Shown here: positions 52,577-61,301 of the stretch, piece by piece
How the letters are laid out: every line of letters starts with the position of its first letter
Numbering within the stretch: the stretch's first letter is position 1
Origin: Streptomyces inusitatus
Lineage (GTDB): Bacteria; Actinomycetota; Actinomycetes; Streptomycetales; Streptomycetaceae
Length of the DNA: 64,000 bases
Assembly: GCF_014651115.1 (NCBI RefSeq)
Contig: NZ_BMWG01000011.1
Span: 1 to 64,000, forward strand
Direction of reading: 5' to 3'
Program-made: the position numbers and the translations under genes
The notes under the pieces: generated by a model
The model's input: the letters and a program-made list of their open reading frames with translations, nothing else
Told to the model about the DNA's origin: nothing
The model's database searches: none

Positions 52577-54380
52577 GAGCGTCCTCCCCGTCCCCGTCCC
52601 CGTCCCCGTCCGCGTCCCCGTTGCTGTTCCCGTCCGCGTCGCCGACGTCGTCCCGGAGTCCGCGCAGCAGCTCGCCGAGCTGCTCCGGGCTCATGCCGTG
52701 CAGCCGCAGCTGCTGGTCGTGCACGCGGTTGGCGATGTCCTGGCGTACGGCGTGCACCCGGGCGGGGAGCAGATACGCGGTGCGCAGCCGCTCGCCGAAG
52801 CCGCCCTGGGCGCCGTTGTACTCGACCGTCAGGAGCCGTCGGCAGGCGCGGAGCCGGGCCAGCGTGGCACCGTCCAGGACCGGGTCCAGGGCCGCGCAGT
52901 GCAGGTGGGGGATGCCCAGGCCGCGGTTGGCCTCGGCGACGAGCACCCCGGCGTAGCCGAAGGTGACCACGGCCGCCTCCGGCCGCTCGTCGCCGGGCGG
53001 GGTGAGCCAGGTCGCGCCGTCCACATCGGCGGCGCAGTCCGCCGGGGGCGGATCGAACCTGGCGTCGACGGCGCTGATCACATGGGCGGTGTCCGGATGC
53101 CGCCCCAGCCGGTCCAGACAGGCGGCGAACTCGGCCGCGGTGACCGGCTCGTACACCCGGGTGTTCAGCAGCTGTCCCAGCAGATTGGTGGCGTTGTGCG
53201 CGCCGCCCCACGCGCCCCAGCTGCGCCCGGCCAGCACCAGCAGATTGCGGACGCTGGTGGTCGCCTCGGTGAGCATGCTGAGCGAGTCCATGTAGTACAT
53301 CGCGTCGGTGGCGACGACCTTGACGGTCTCCTCGGGCAGGGACAGCGTCATCCCCAGGCTGAGGGTCTCCGCCAGCCCGGTGTTGCTGTACGGGACCGCG
53401 CCGCGCAGACCGAAGCGGGCCGCCATGTCGGCGGTGAACACCACCAGATCACGGCCGGTGCGCTCCTGGTAGGCGGCGAGCGCCTGGCCGGAGGTCCCTG
53501 CGAAGGGCGCCTTGGGCGCCTTCGTCGGCGCGGCGGGCGCGGCGGGCTTGAAGCTGTGGTCGCCCTTACGGGTATGGCACACCAGGGCGGCGGAGGTCGG
53601 CGCGGCCAGCAGCTCGCCGAGGGCGCCGCGGACGGTGCCGGTGTCCAGGCCGTCGACCTCCTCGACCCGGTCGAAGTAGCTCGCCAGATAGCCGCGGCTG
53701 AGCGGCTTGAGGAGCGGCTCGATGCCCTTGTCGTTGGCGTCCACGACCAGGATCAGATTGGTGAGGTCCGCCTCGTGGGCGAAGCGCAGACACTCGAAGA
53801 CCACGCCCTCCTGGAGTTCGCCGTCGCCGGCCAGACAGACCACCTTGCGGTCCACCCCGCGGCGGGTCAGGTCCCAGGCGAGGCTGACGGCCTGGGCCAC
53901 GCCCACCCCCAGGCTGTAGCGCATGGTGTTGGCGAAGCCCAGGTCCTGGTGGACGACGCCGGTCAGCCCGCCCTGGTGGAGGGTGGCCAGCGGCGCGAAC
54001 GGGAAGGCGCCCCGGACATAGTGCTCGGCGTAGAAGGCGGGGGCGATGTGCCCGCGCCCGACGATGAGATCGGCGGGGCCCGGCCCGTCCTCGGGCACCA
54101 GGCCGAGATCGAAGCAGGCCCGCACGATCGGGAGCGAGGACAGATTGCTCTGGTAGTTGCCGGCCCCGGCGATCTCGTGCATCCGCAGCAGCACGCGCGC
54201 GCTGTCGTCGTAGAGCCGCTCGGGCACCGCGGCGGCCAGCTTGCGCAGGCTCTCCGGCAGCGAGCCGCTCCAGACACCCGCCTCGAACTCGTCGAGCTCG
54301 CGGCGGACCACGGCGCGCTCCCGCTCGGTGAGGCGGGGCGGCGCGGTCGGGCGCTGGAGGATGGTCCGCAGCGTGTTCAC
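52557..54380 (-). CDS. Transketolase-like ThDP enzyme
   Basis: 607 aa. Thiamine diphosphate motif GDGELQEG (185-192) ... DAND, the pyrimidine domain GTSGQALAAYQE, FTADMAARFGLRGAVPYSNT and GLAETLSLGMTLSLPEETVK, and a transketolase C-domain EAAVVTFGYAGVLVAEANRG. Catalytic His pairs are suggested by GRGHIAPAFYAEH and LHQGGLTGV. It transfers two-carbon ketol units between sugar phosphates. A dedicated copy in the cluster implies building a 7- or 8-carbon or branched sugar. The last 30 residues are an Asp/Gly/Asn-rich acidic tail (DADGDGDGDGED) unlike the family. Confidence 0.88.
   Translation of the reverse strand: MNTLRTILQRPTAPPRLTERERAVVRRELDEFEAGVWSGSLPESLRKLAAAVPERLYDDSARVLLRMHEIAGAGNYQSNLSSLPIVRACFDLGLVPEDGPGPADLIVGRGHIAPAFYAEHYVRGAFPFAPLATLHQGGLTGVVHQDLGFANTMRYSLGVGVAQAVSLAWDLTRRGVDRKVVCLAGDGELQEGVVFECLRFAHEADLTNLILVVDANDKGIEPLLKPLSRGYLASYFDRVEEVDGLDTGTVRGALGELLAAPTSAALVCHTRKGDHSFKPAAPAAPTKAPKAPFAGTSGQALAAYQERTGRDLVVFTADMAARFGLRGAVPYSNTGLAETLSLGMTLSLPEETVKVVATDAMYYMDSLSMLTEATTSVRNLLVLAGRSWGAWGGAHNATNLLGQLLNTRVYEPVTAAEFAACLDRLGRHPDTAHVISAVDARFDPPPADCAADVDGATWLTPPGDERPEAAVVTFGYAGVLVAEANRGLGIPHLHCAALDPVLDGATLARLRACRRLLTVEYNGAQGGFGERLRTAYLLPARVHAVRQDIANRVHDQQLRLHGMSPEQLGELLRGLRDDVGDADGNSNGDADGDGDGDGEDAHATAYA
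52585..52620. repeat. TCCCCG hexamer repeat encoding the acidic tail
   Basis: Six near-identical hexamers (five TCCCCG, one TCCGCG) in frame at the 3' end of the transketolase gene give the repeating Asp-Gly tail. Slippage here would change tail length without frameshift. Confidence 0.85.
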
Positions 54381-55699
54381 CGGCCCGCCCCGCAGACCTC
54401 GTCCAGGGCCTCGCCGAGAATCCGCAGCGTCTCGTCCGCCTCGGCCTCGGTGGTCACGAACGCGGGAGCCAGCACCAGCCAGTCGTCCTGGCCGCGGAGG
54501 ATCAGCCCCCGCTCCAGACAGGCGCGGGCGACCCGCTCGCCGACCGGGCCCTGCTCGCCGTCGGGGCCGGTGAGCTTCGCGCCGTACAGCAGACCGATGG
54601 AGCGCAGGGTGCCGCGCCCTTCGACCAGCTTCCGCAACCGGGGCTCGATGAACCCCGCCAGGTCCCGTATCCGGGTGAGGTAGTCGCCGTCGTTGAACAG
54701 GGTCACGGCGGCCAGGCCCGCCGCCGAGGCCATGGGGTTGGCGGCGTAGGTGTGGGAGGGGGCGAAGGAGCGCGGTCCGCCCTCGTCGCCGAGGACGGCG
54801 GCGATCCGCTCACTCATCAGCACGGCGGCCAGCGGCGCGTAGCCGCCGGATATGCCCTTGCCGACGCACATCAGATCGGGGGTGACCCCGAAGGTCTGCG
54901 CGGCGAAGGGGTTCCCGGTGCGGCCGAAGCCGGTGACGATCTCGTCGAACGCGAGCAGGATGTCGTGCCGGTCGCAGATCTCGCGGAGGCGGGTGAAGTA
55001 GTCGGCCGAGGGAATGGCCATGCCCCGCAGATGGATGACCGGCTCGATGACCAGGGCGGCCACCGAGTCGGGCCCCTCGGCCTCGATGGTGCGCTCGATC
55101 ATCTCCGCGGCCAGCGCGGCGGACCGCTCGGGCTCGACGCCCCAGAAATCCTCCAGACAGTCCGGCGGCCACACATGGACGACGCCGGGCAGCCCCGGTC
55201 CAAAACGGCTGACGTCGGGGCGGCCGGTCAGGCTGAGCGACCCGAAGGTCGCGCCGTGGTAGCCGTGGTAGTGGCTGAGGACCTTGACCTTGTCGGGCCT
55301 GCCGTGCGAGCGGTGGTAGAGCCGGGCCAGCCGGATCGCGGCCTCGATGCTCTCCGAGCCGCCGTTGACCAGCTTGGCGGCCGTGATGCCCTCGGGCGCC
55401 AGATCGACCAGGGCCTGGGCGAGGCCGAGCGCGGCGGGGTTGGCACCGTGCAGCGGGGGACTGAACGGCAGGGTGCGCAACTGCTCCTGGACGGCCCGGG
55501 CGATGGGCTCGCAGTCGTATCCGAAGCAGGTCACGAACACCCCCGACAGGGCGTCCAGATAGCCGCGCCCGTCCGCGTCGGTCAGCCGGACCCCCTTGGC
55601 GGAGGTGAAGAGGCGGGAGTCGGCGGAGTGGGGGACCTCGAAGCAGTAGGCGGACAGATCGGTGGGCCACGGCGAAGCCGCGGTCTGCTGTGCGGGCAT
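54377..55699 (-). CDS. Class III (PLP) aminotransferase
   Basis: 440 aa fold-type I, omega-aminotransferase group. Key parts: FTSAKGVRLTDADGRGYLDA, KLVNGGSESIEAAIRLARLY, HYHGYHGATFGSLSLTG, DILLAFDEIVTGFGRTGNPF with Asp252, and the PLP lysine Lys281 in CVGKGISGGYAPLA. It installs an amine from an amino donor on an aldehyde or ketone. Its stop overlaps the transketolase start (ATGA). An amino-sugar precursor is the likely substrate given the neighbours; GabT-like transamination also opens azasugar (nojirimycin-type) pathways. Confidence 0.92.
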   Translation of the reverse strand: MPAQQTAASPWPTDLSAYCFEVPHSADSRLFTSAKGVRLTDADGRGYLDALSGVFVTCFGYDCEPIARAVQEQLRTLPFSPPLHGANPAALGLAQALVDLAPEGITAAKLVNGGSESIEAAIRLARLYHRSHGRPDKVKVLSHYHGYHGATFGSLSLTGRPDVSRFGPGLPGVVHVWPPDCLEDFWGVEPERSAALAAEMIERTIEAEGPDSVAALVIEPVIHLRGMAIPSADYFTRLREICDRHDILLAFDEIVTGFGRTGNPFAAQTFGVTPDLMCVGKGISGGYAPLAAVLMSERIAAVLGDEGGPRSFAPSHTYAANPMASAAGLAAVTLFNDGDYLTRIRDLAGFIEPRLRKLVEGRGTLRSIGLLYGAKLTGPDGEQGPVGERVARACLERGLILRGQDDWLVLAPAFVTTEAEADETLRILGEALDEVCGAGR

Positions 55700-55860
55700 G
55701 CGGGGACTCTCTCTCTGCGGGGAGGGGGAAGGGGGACGGGGAGCGGTCGGGGAAGGCGGCGCGCGGCGCGAGGGCGACTCGGGCCGTACGCGCGGTGAGG
55801 CGGGGGACCCGGACGCGCGGCCTTGGGAAGGACGCGCGGTCGGTCACGGGCCGGGTCGGC

Positions 55861-56991
55861 TCACGCGGCGGGAGCCGTGAGCAGCTCGTGGATCTCCCGT
55901 CGGCGCGCCGGTGACAGCAGGTCGAAGTAGCCCAGCCAGACGGGGCTGAGGATGTTCCGCTCCAGGATGTCCTTGGCGATGTCGACGATCACCGGGAGCG
56001 CATGGGCCATGAGCAGCGGCATCAACAGAGCCTCCTCGCCCGGCCGCAGCAGCCCGCGGGCCTGTGCGGCGGCCGTGAAGGCGGCGAGCGAACGGCGCCG
56101 ACCGGCCGGGTCCGCGACCCGGCCGGCCGCCTCCGCCAGCCATGCCAGGTCCAGCAGCCGGTCACCGAGGTGCGCGTTGTCGAAGTCGAGGACGCCCTGG
56201 ACACACGGCTGTCCGGCGGGGCCGTCGGCGGCGAGCAGGAAGTGGTGGTAATGCAGGTCGCCGTGGACCACCCCGGGCCGGGGAACGGGGTCCCCCGCGG
56301 CGGGCACCCCGGCCGCGCGCGGCAGCCGCCCGGTCGACACCACTTCGCGCAGCGCCCCGGCCGCAGCCCGGTGCCAGTCGCTCCCGCCGCGCTCGGCCAG
56401 CGGCAGCAGCCGCTGTTCGGCGTCCTTGAGCGCCGTCGGCCAGTGCTCCTCGTCGACCAGCCGGGGCAGCGGGACACGGGCCAGCTCCGCCGTCACCCCC
56501 GGCGGCAACTCGTCCAGGGCGGTACGCAGCTCCAGCCCGGTGCGCACAACCTGCTGGGCCTGCGCGAAGGTGAACGAGGGGGTGGCGGCCCCGTCCAGCC
56601 GGGGACTCAGCTCGCAGACCAGCCCCTGGCACCACACGCTGGTCGCGCCGTCCGGAGTGGGCACCGCCGCCGGGACCGGCACGCCCCGGTCCCGGCAGTG
56701 CGCCGCGATCCGTTCCCTGAGCGGGTAGAAGGGGCGCCGCCGTACGGCGTCCGGGTTCAGCTGCACCTTCAGCACATGGGCGCGGCCGGGCAGGTCCACC
56801 TGCCACAGCCCCGCGGTGTGGCTGAGCGGCGCGGCCCCGCCGGAGGAGAAGGGCCGGACCGGCGCCCCGGCCCAGGGCTCGCCCCAGCCCGCCGCCAGCA
56901 CTCCGCGCACCCACTCCGCGCTGCCGGGCGATGCCGTACCGGGCGCGGGGACCTCGTCGCGGCGCTGCTCCTGCCATTCGTGACTGCGCAT
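55861..56991 (-). CDS. Aminoglycoside-phosphotransferase-family kinase
   Basis: 376 aa APH/choline-kinase fold. Brenner-type catalytic motif GVVHGDLHYHHFLLAADG and metal site GVLDFDNAHLGDRLLDLAWL. The N-lobe holds AHVLKVQLNPDAVRRR with the ATP-contacting Lys. It phosphorylates a hydroxyl of a small molecule; in sugar-antibiotic clusters such kinases serve biosynthesis or self-resistance. It is first in the minus-strand run, separated from the aminotransferase by 161 bp, so it may have its own or a shared transcript. Confidence 0.85.
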   Translation of the reverse strand: MRSHEWQEQRRDEVPAPGTASPGSAEWVRGVLAAGWGEPWAGAPVRPFSSGGAAPLSHTAGLWQVDLPGRAHVLKVQLNPDAVRRRPFYPLRERIAAHCRDRGVPVPAAVPTPDGATSVWCQGLVCELSPRLDGAATPSFTFAQAQQVVRTGLELRTALDELPPGVTAELARVPLPRLVDEEHWPTALKDAEQRLLPLAERGGSDWHRAAAGALREVVSTGRLPRAAGVPAAGDPVPRPGVVHGDLHYHHFLLAADGPAGQPCVQGVLDFDNAHLGDRLLDLAWLAEAAGRVADPAGRRRSLAAFTAAAQARGLLRPGEEALLMPLLMAHALPVIVDIAKDILERNILSPVWLGYFDLLSPARRREIHELLTAPAA

Positions 56992-57684
56992 GTCGTCCTT
57001 GCTCGCGTGGGCCGGTGGGCGGCGGCGGTACCGCCCCCGCCGAAGGGATCAGCGACGGAGACGGTCTGACGGGTGACCGCTTCGGCCCGGGGTGTCGTGC
57101 CGGTGCGGTCGGTGGCGCCGTGACCGAGCATGTCGGGCCGGGCGCGGGCCGGGCATCGTGGAAGACCGCATGGCTGGATTCGCGTGCGGGCGCGAATCGA
57201 TCTCGTGGATTGCCGTATGCCGGGTCCCTGCCGGCGCGGGGGCGGAGCCCCCCGTACCCCCCGCATCGCCCGGGCGGGTTCGGCGGTCCGGCCGGCCGCC
57301 TCGAATAGAGGTTTTTCGGAAGGCAATTATTTGGTGAGCGCCGCCACCGTGGGTGGTCGGCCGAAATCGGAAAGTGTAAACGGAATATATGAATCCCGAA
57401 AAATTGCTCAGCGTTGACCGGGGATAACGGAAACCCGCGCCTTCCTGTGTCGTTGCGCGAACGGCCGCCCCACCGCTCGTTGCCGTCCCGAACAGGTGTC
57501 GAATTGGTTTACGCACACAGGGCACTGTGGATCATAGGTGGGCATACCCCTGAGTGTGCCGGTCGATTTACCTCCGGGTTTTAAATATCACTTGCCCGGC
57601 CGGGCAAGTGGTCAGTAATTTTCCGGCTAGCCATTTCTTCCGAAGTTTCTCCACTTCGATATCGGGCTAGGCCGGAAGGTAACC
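56992..57684. promoter_or_regulatory. Long divergent intergenic region
   Basis: 693 bp between the kinase (minus) and GH3 (plus) genes. No gene is supported. The part 57310-57410 is AT-rich for this window (GGAATATATGAATCCC, CAATTATTTGG) and is a candidate promoter zone for the minus-strand operon. The GH3-proximal part holds the palindrome at 57589-57610. Confidence 0.5.
57589..57610. promoter_or_regulatory. Perfect 22-bp palindrome upstream of the GH3 gene
   Basis: CACTTGCCCGG followed directly by its exact reverse complement, 74 bp before the GH3 ATG. Perfect 11-bp half sites in a promoter region suggest an operator for a dimeric regulator, perhaps a sugar-responsive LacI or GntR protein. 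It does not match the DasR consensus. A terminator hairpin is possible but less likely, as no gene ends nearby on the plus strand. Confidence 0.55.
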
Positions 57685-59514
57685 ATGCACAACCGGAGTC
57701 TCTCCAGACGTACCCTCATCGCCGCTTCCACCGCGACTGTCGCCACGGTCGCCGTCGCCCAGGGCAGCAGCCCCTCCCTGGCCGCCGAGAGCCCCGGGTC
57801 CCGGGACGAACGGCTCAGGAAACTCATCTCCGGGATGACCCTGGAGGAGAAGGTCGGCCAGGTCTTCGTGCCGTTCGTCTGCGGCCCGTCCGCCACCGAG
57901 CCCGGCGAGGAGGCCGCCGAGGCGAACCGTTATCTGCTGGGTGTCAGCACCGGGGCCGAGGCGGTCGCCAAGTACCACCTCGGCGGGGTCATCTACTTCG
58001 TCTGGTCGGGCAACCTCAGAAACCCGAAGCAGATCGCCGGTCTCTCCAACGGGCTCCAGCGGGCCGCGCTCGAAGCCCCCGCCGGACTGCCGCTGCTGAT
58101 CTCCGTCGACCAGGAGTACGGCGCGAACGTCCGGATCGGCGCACCGGCGACCCAGCTGCCGGCCGCGATGGCCCTGGGCGCGGGCGGCTCGGTGCGCGAC
58201 GCCCGCTCCGCCGCCCGTATCGCCGCGACCGAGCTGGCCGCGATGGGCATCCGCCAGAACTACGCCCCGGTCGCCGACGTCAACATCAACCCGGCCAACC
58301 CGATCATCAACGTACGCGCCTTCGGCGCCGACCCCCGTGCCGCGTCCCGGATGGTCACCGCCCAGGTCGAGGGGTACCAGCGGGCGGGCGTGTCCGCCGT
58401 CGCCAAGCACTTCCCCGGCCATGGCGACACCGCGGTGGACAGCCACTACGGGCTTCCGGTGATCACCCACACCCGCGAGGAATGGCAGCGGATCGACGCC
58501 CCGCCCTTCCGGGCCGCCATCGCGGCGGGCATCGACTCGATCATGACCGCGCATCTCCAGATGCCCGCGCTCGACCCGAGCGACGACCCGGCCACGCTCT
58601 CCCACCCCATCATCACCGGAGTGCTGCGCCGTGAACTCGGCTACGACGGCGTCGTCGTGACCGACGCGCTCAATATGAAGGGCGTCCTGCTCAAGTACGG
58701 CGAGGAGCGCGTCCCCGTACTCGCCCTGAAGGCGGGAGTGGACCAGCTCCTCTACCCGAACAACCTGCCCCTCGCGTGGAACGCGGTCCTCAAGGCGGTC
58801 AAGGACGGTGAACTCGCCGAATCCCGTCTGGACGAGTCGATCCTGCGCATTCTGCGCCTCAAGGACAAGCTCGGGCTGTTCCGGAACCCGTACACCGACA
58901 CGGAGCAGGTGGCCTGCCGGGTCGGCACCCGGGGGCATCTCGCCACCGCCGACCGCATCGCCGAGCGCACCACGACCCTGCTGGTCAACAAGGGCGAACT
59001 GCTGCCCCTGAACCGGCGCAAGCAGAAGAACCTGCTGGTCGTCGGCGCGAACGAGAAATTCCCCCACGACGAGACCCTCAGCTCCCTGCCCACCCTGGCC
59101 GACGCCCTCACCGAACTGCGCTTCACGACCACCGCGCTGCCCACCGGGCTCACCCCGGACACATCGCAGATCGACGCGGCCGTGGCCGCCTCGCGCGACA
59201 AGGACGCGGTCGTCGTCCTCACCCACGACATCGCGCCCGACGACGGACAGCGGACCCTGGTCCGGCGGCTGATCGAGACCGGGGTGCCGGTCGTCCACGT
59301 CGCCGCGCGCAACCCCTACGACATCGCCCACCTCGACGGGGTGGAGGCGTCACTCGCCGCCTACTGCTGGACCACCGTGGAACTGCGCGCCGCCGCCCGG
59401 GTGATCGCGGGCCGCGCCGACCCCCGGGGCGAGCTGCCCGTACCCGTGCAGCGGGCCGACGACCCCGCCCGGGTGCTCTTCCCCATGGGCCACGGACTCT
59501 CGTACGACGACTGA
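57685..59514 (+). CDS. Tat-exported GH3 glycosidase (NagZ-like)
   Basis: 609 aa, ATG with GGAAGG upstream. A twin-arginine signal (RSLSRRTLIAASTATVATVA) covers residues 4-35. The GH3 catalytic domain is of the beta-N-acetylhexosaminidase type: KVGQVFVPFVCG, LLISVDQEYGANVRIG, KHFPGHGDTAVDSHYGLP (the His-Asp catalytic loop, about 241-258), IDSIMTAHLQMPAL, nucleophile Asp327 in VVTDALNMKG. A second GH3_C-like domain follows (TTTLLVNKGELLPLNRRKQK), longer than in Gram-negative NagZ. It probably releases N-acetylglucosamine from cell-wall or chitin fragments outside the cell. Confidence 0.9.
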   Translation: MHNRSLSRRTLIAASTATVATVAVAQGSSPSLAAESPGSRDERLRKLISGMTLEEKVGQVFVPFVCGPSATEPGEEAAEANRYLLGVSTGAEAVAKYHLGGVIYFVWSGNLRNPKQIAGLSNGLQRAALEAPAGLPLLISVDQEYGANVRIGAPATQLPAAMALGAGGSVRDARSAARIAATELAAMGIRQNYAPVADVNINPANPIINVRAFGADPRAASRMVTAQVEGYQRAGVSAVAKHFPGHGDTAVDSHYGLPVITHTREEWQRIDAPPFRAAIAAGIDSIMTAHLQMPALDPSDDPATLSHPIITGVLRRELGYDGVVVTDALNMKGVLLKYGEERVPVLALKAGVDQLLYPNNLPLAWNAVLKAVKDGELAESRLDESILRILRLKDKLGLFRNPYTDTEQVACRVGTRGHLATADRIAERTTTLLVNKGELLPLNRRKQKNLLVVGANEKFPHDETLSSLPTLADALTELRFTTTALPTGLTPDTSQIDAAVAASRDKDAVVVLTHDIAPDDGQRTLVRRLIETGVPVVHVAARNPYDIAHLDGVEASLAAYCWTTVELRAAARVIAGRADPRGELPVPVQRADDPARVLFPMGHGLSYDD

Positions 59515-59556
59515 ACCGGCACCCGGCACCCGGTACCGGGTCCGGGGCTCCGGCGG

Positions 59557-59787
59557 GCCGGGGGAGTGGTGGGGTCTCCCCGGGCCGCCGTGGTCGCGGC
59601 AGAGCGGGATCAGTCCGTCCGGATCCTGCGAGCGGACGTACTCGGCGAACGACTCGGTCGTCCAGCCCTCCACCTTGCCGCCGCCCTGGGCGGCCGTCTC
59701 CACCTGGCGGCGGCTGGGGACGAGCATCAGACGGCGCTGTCCGCGGTAGGCCACCTGTATCGCTGCGTCCACCGCGTTCTTCGGCAT
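59557..59787 (-). pseudogene. Truncated GatZ/KbaZ-like aldolase-family fragment
   Basis: From an ATG at 59787 the minus strand reads MPKNAVDAAIQVAYRGQRRL, MLVPSRRQVETAAQGGGKVE, GWTTESFAEYVRSQDPDGLI and PLCRDHGGPG. That is the N-terminal part of class II tagatose-bisphosphate aldolase non-catalytic-subunit-like proteins (the VEGWTT and CRDHGGP motifs). The remaining 250-300 residues are missing. The frame stays open into the end of the convergent GH3 gene but without homology. A 3' deletion joined to the GH3 locus is the simplest reading. Confidence 0.55.
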
Positions 59788-59867
59788 CGGTCCGAGAGAT
59801 GGCCGAGACAGGGGAACGGGTCGGCCGGGAGGGCGGGGACGGCGGGGACGGTAGGGGACGGCTGGGC

Positions 59868-61115
59868 TCATCGGGCTTCCACGGGGGAGGTTCCGATGTC
59901 GTCGGCGGTGCCGCCCGCGGTGGTCCGTGTCCCCTCGTCCGGACCGGCGGGGAGATCGCGGTCGGCCGGTTTGCCGTGGGCGTCGAGCCAGCCCGAGTAG
60001 ACGGCGATGCCCAGACCCACCAGGGAGATCACCGCGGCGACCGGCCCGAGGACCGGCAGGGAGTATCCGGCGGCGATGACCCGGCCGCCGATGAACGAAC
60101 CGGCGGCGTTGGCGACATTGAAGGCGGAGATGTTGAAGGAGCTGGCCACGGCGGGCGCGTCGCCCGCCTTGGCGAGGATGCGCATCTGGAGGGGCGGCAC
60201 GGTGCCGAACGCGGTGGCCCCGAGGAGCAGCACCGAGACGGCGGCAGCCGTCTTGTTCTCGCTGGTGACGCTGAAGGCCAGCAGCACCAGGCTGAGCGCC
60301 AGCAGCACTGCGTACACCGTGGGCATCAGATGCCGGTCGGCGGCCTTGCCCGCCAGCAGATTGCCGCCGAAGAGACCGACGCCGAAGAGGACCAGCAGCC
60401 AGCTCACGGTGGACTCCGCGTACCCGGTGACATCGGTGAGCAAAGGGGTGATGTAGGTGAAGAGGGTGAACACGCCGCCGTAGCCGAAGACGGTGATGAG
60501 CAGCGCGAGCAGCACCTGCTTGCGCCGGAGCACGGCGAGTTCGGCGCGGAAGCTGGGCTGGTTCTGCTGCTCGATGACCGGTACGAGCACGGCGATCCCG
60601 ATGGTGGCGATCACCGAGATGCCCGAAACGACCCAGAAGGTCGAGCGCCAGCCGTAGTCCTGCCCGAGGAAGGTGCCCAGAGGCACACCGAGCACATTGG
60701 CCATGGTCGCGCCGGTGAAGACCATGGCGATGGCGCTCGCCCGCTTCTCCTTGGGGACCAGATCGGCGGCGACGACCGAGGCGATGCCGAAGAACGCGCC
60801 ATGGGCGCAGGCGGTGATGAACCGGGCGCCCATGAGGATGCCGTAGTTGGGCGAGAGCGCGCACAGCAGGTTTCCGGCGAGGAAGATGCTGCTGAGGATC
60901 AGCAGGGTCCGCTTCCGCGGCAGCCGGCCGAGCAGCGCCGTGAGGGTGGGGGCTCCGACGACGACCCCCAGGGCGTACCCGGTGACGAGCAGGCCCGCGG
61001 AGGTGATGCTGACGCCTAAGTCGTCGGCGACATTGGGCAGTAGGCCCATGATCACGAATTCTGTGGTGCCGATGGCGAAGGCGCTCAGTGAGAGCGCCAG
61101 GAGAGCGATGGGCAT
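59868..61115 (-). CDS. MFS efflux transporter (DHA1, AraJ-like)
   Basis: 415 aa, ATG 61115 with AGAGGA upstream. Twelve-helix DHA1 exporter: MPIALLALSLSAFAIGTTEF, LPNVADDLGVSITSAGLLVT, motif A LLGRLPRKRTLLILSS, RFITACAHGAFFGIASVVAA, ANVLGVPLGTFLGQDYGWRS. These motifs are typical of the AraJ/YdhP and chloramphenicol-resistance-like group. Divergent from a MarR regulator with palindromic sites between, the usual layout of an inducible drug-efflux pair. Confidence 0.92.
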   Translation of the reverse strand: MPIALLALSLSAFAIGTTEFVIMGLLPNVADDLGVSITSAGLLVTGYALGVVVGAPTLTALLGRLPRKRTLLILSSIFLAGNLLCALSPNYGILMGARFITACAHGAFFGIASVVAADLVPKEKRASAIAMVFTGATMANVLGVPLGTFLGQDYGWRSTFWVVSGISVIATIGIAVLVPVIEQQNQPSFRAELAVLRRKQVLLALLITVFGYGGVFTLFTYITPLLTDVTGYAESTVSWLLVLFGVGLFGGNLLAGKAADRHLMPTVYAVLLALSLVLLAFSVTSENKTAAAVSVLLLGATAFGTVPPLQMRILAKAGDAPAVASSFNISAFNVANAAGSFIGGRVIAAGYSLPVLGPVAAVISLVGLGIAVYSGWLDAHGKPADRDLPAGPDEGTRTTAGGTADDIGTSPVEAR

Positions 61116-61195
61116 GGAGGTGTCCTCTGTCTGTGCCAGGAGGCCCGTAACGCGCAATGAGGCATGGCTTGTCGAGAATCGGCGGCGCCAACATA

Positions 61196-61247
61196 TATGC
61201 TCGCGCATAGAATGGCAACACATCTATTGCTTATGCATATGATGCAA
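61196..61247. promoter_or_regulatory. MarR-type operator candidates in the divergent promoter
   Basis: Two inverted repeats lie between the efflux and MarR genes. TATGC-TCGC-GCATA is at 61196-61209. An imperfect 21-bp site from TTGCTTATGC to ATGATGCAA is at 61227-61247, centred on ATGCAT. Both are AT-rich against the local background and overlap probable -10/-35 regions of both genes. MarR dimers bind such sites and are released by the drug. Confidence 0.6.
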
Positions 61248-61301
61248 GGGCGTGCTAAGGTTCCGTGAACCCGTCTGCTCGCACGGGAAAAGGAGACTTG
61301 C

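Noticed and set aside
52575..54683. 702-codon plus-strand open frame opposite the transketolase
   Set aside because: Antisense shadow; the ThDP motif is on the minus strand.
57667..59331. 554-codon minus-strand open frame opposite the GH3 gene
   Set aside because: Gly/Asp/Val-rich shadow with no start signal; the plus strand has the Tat signal and GH3 motifs.
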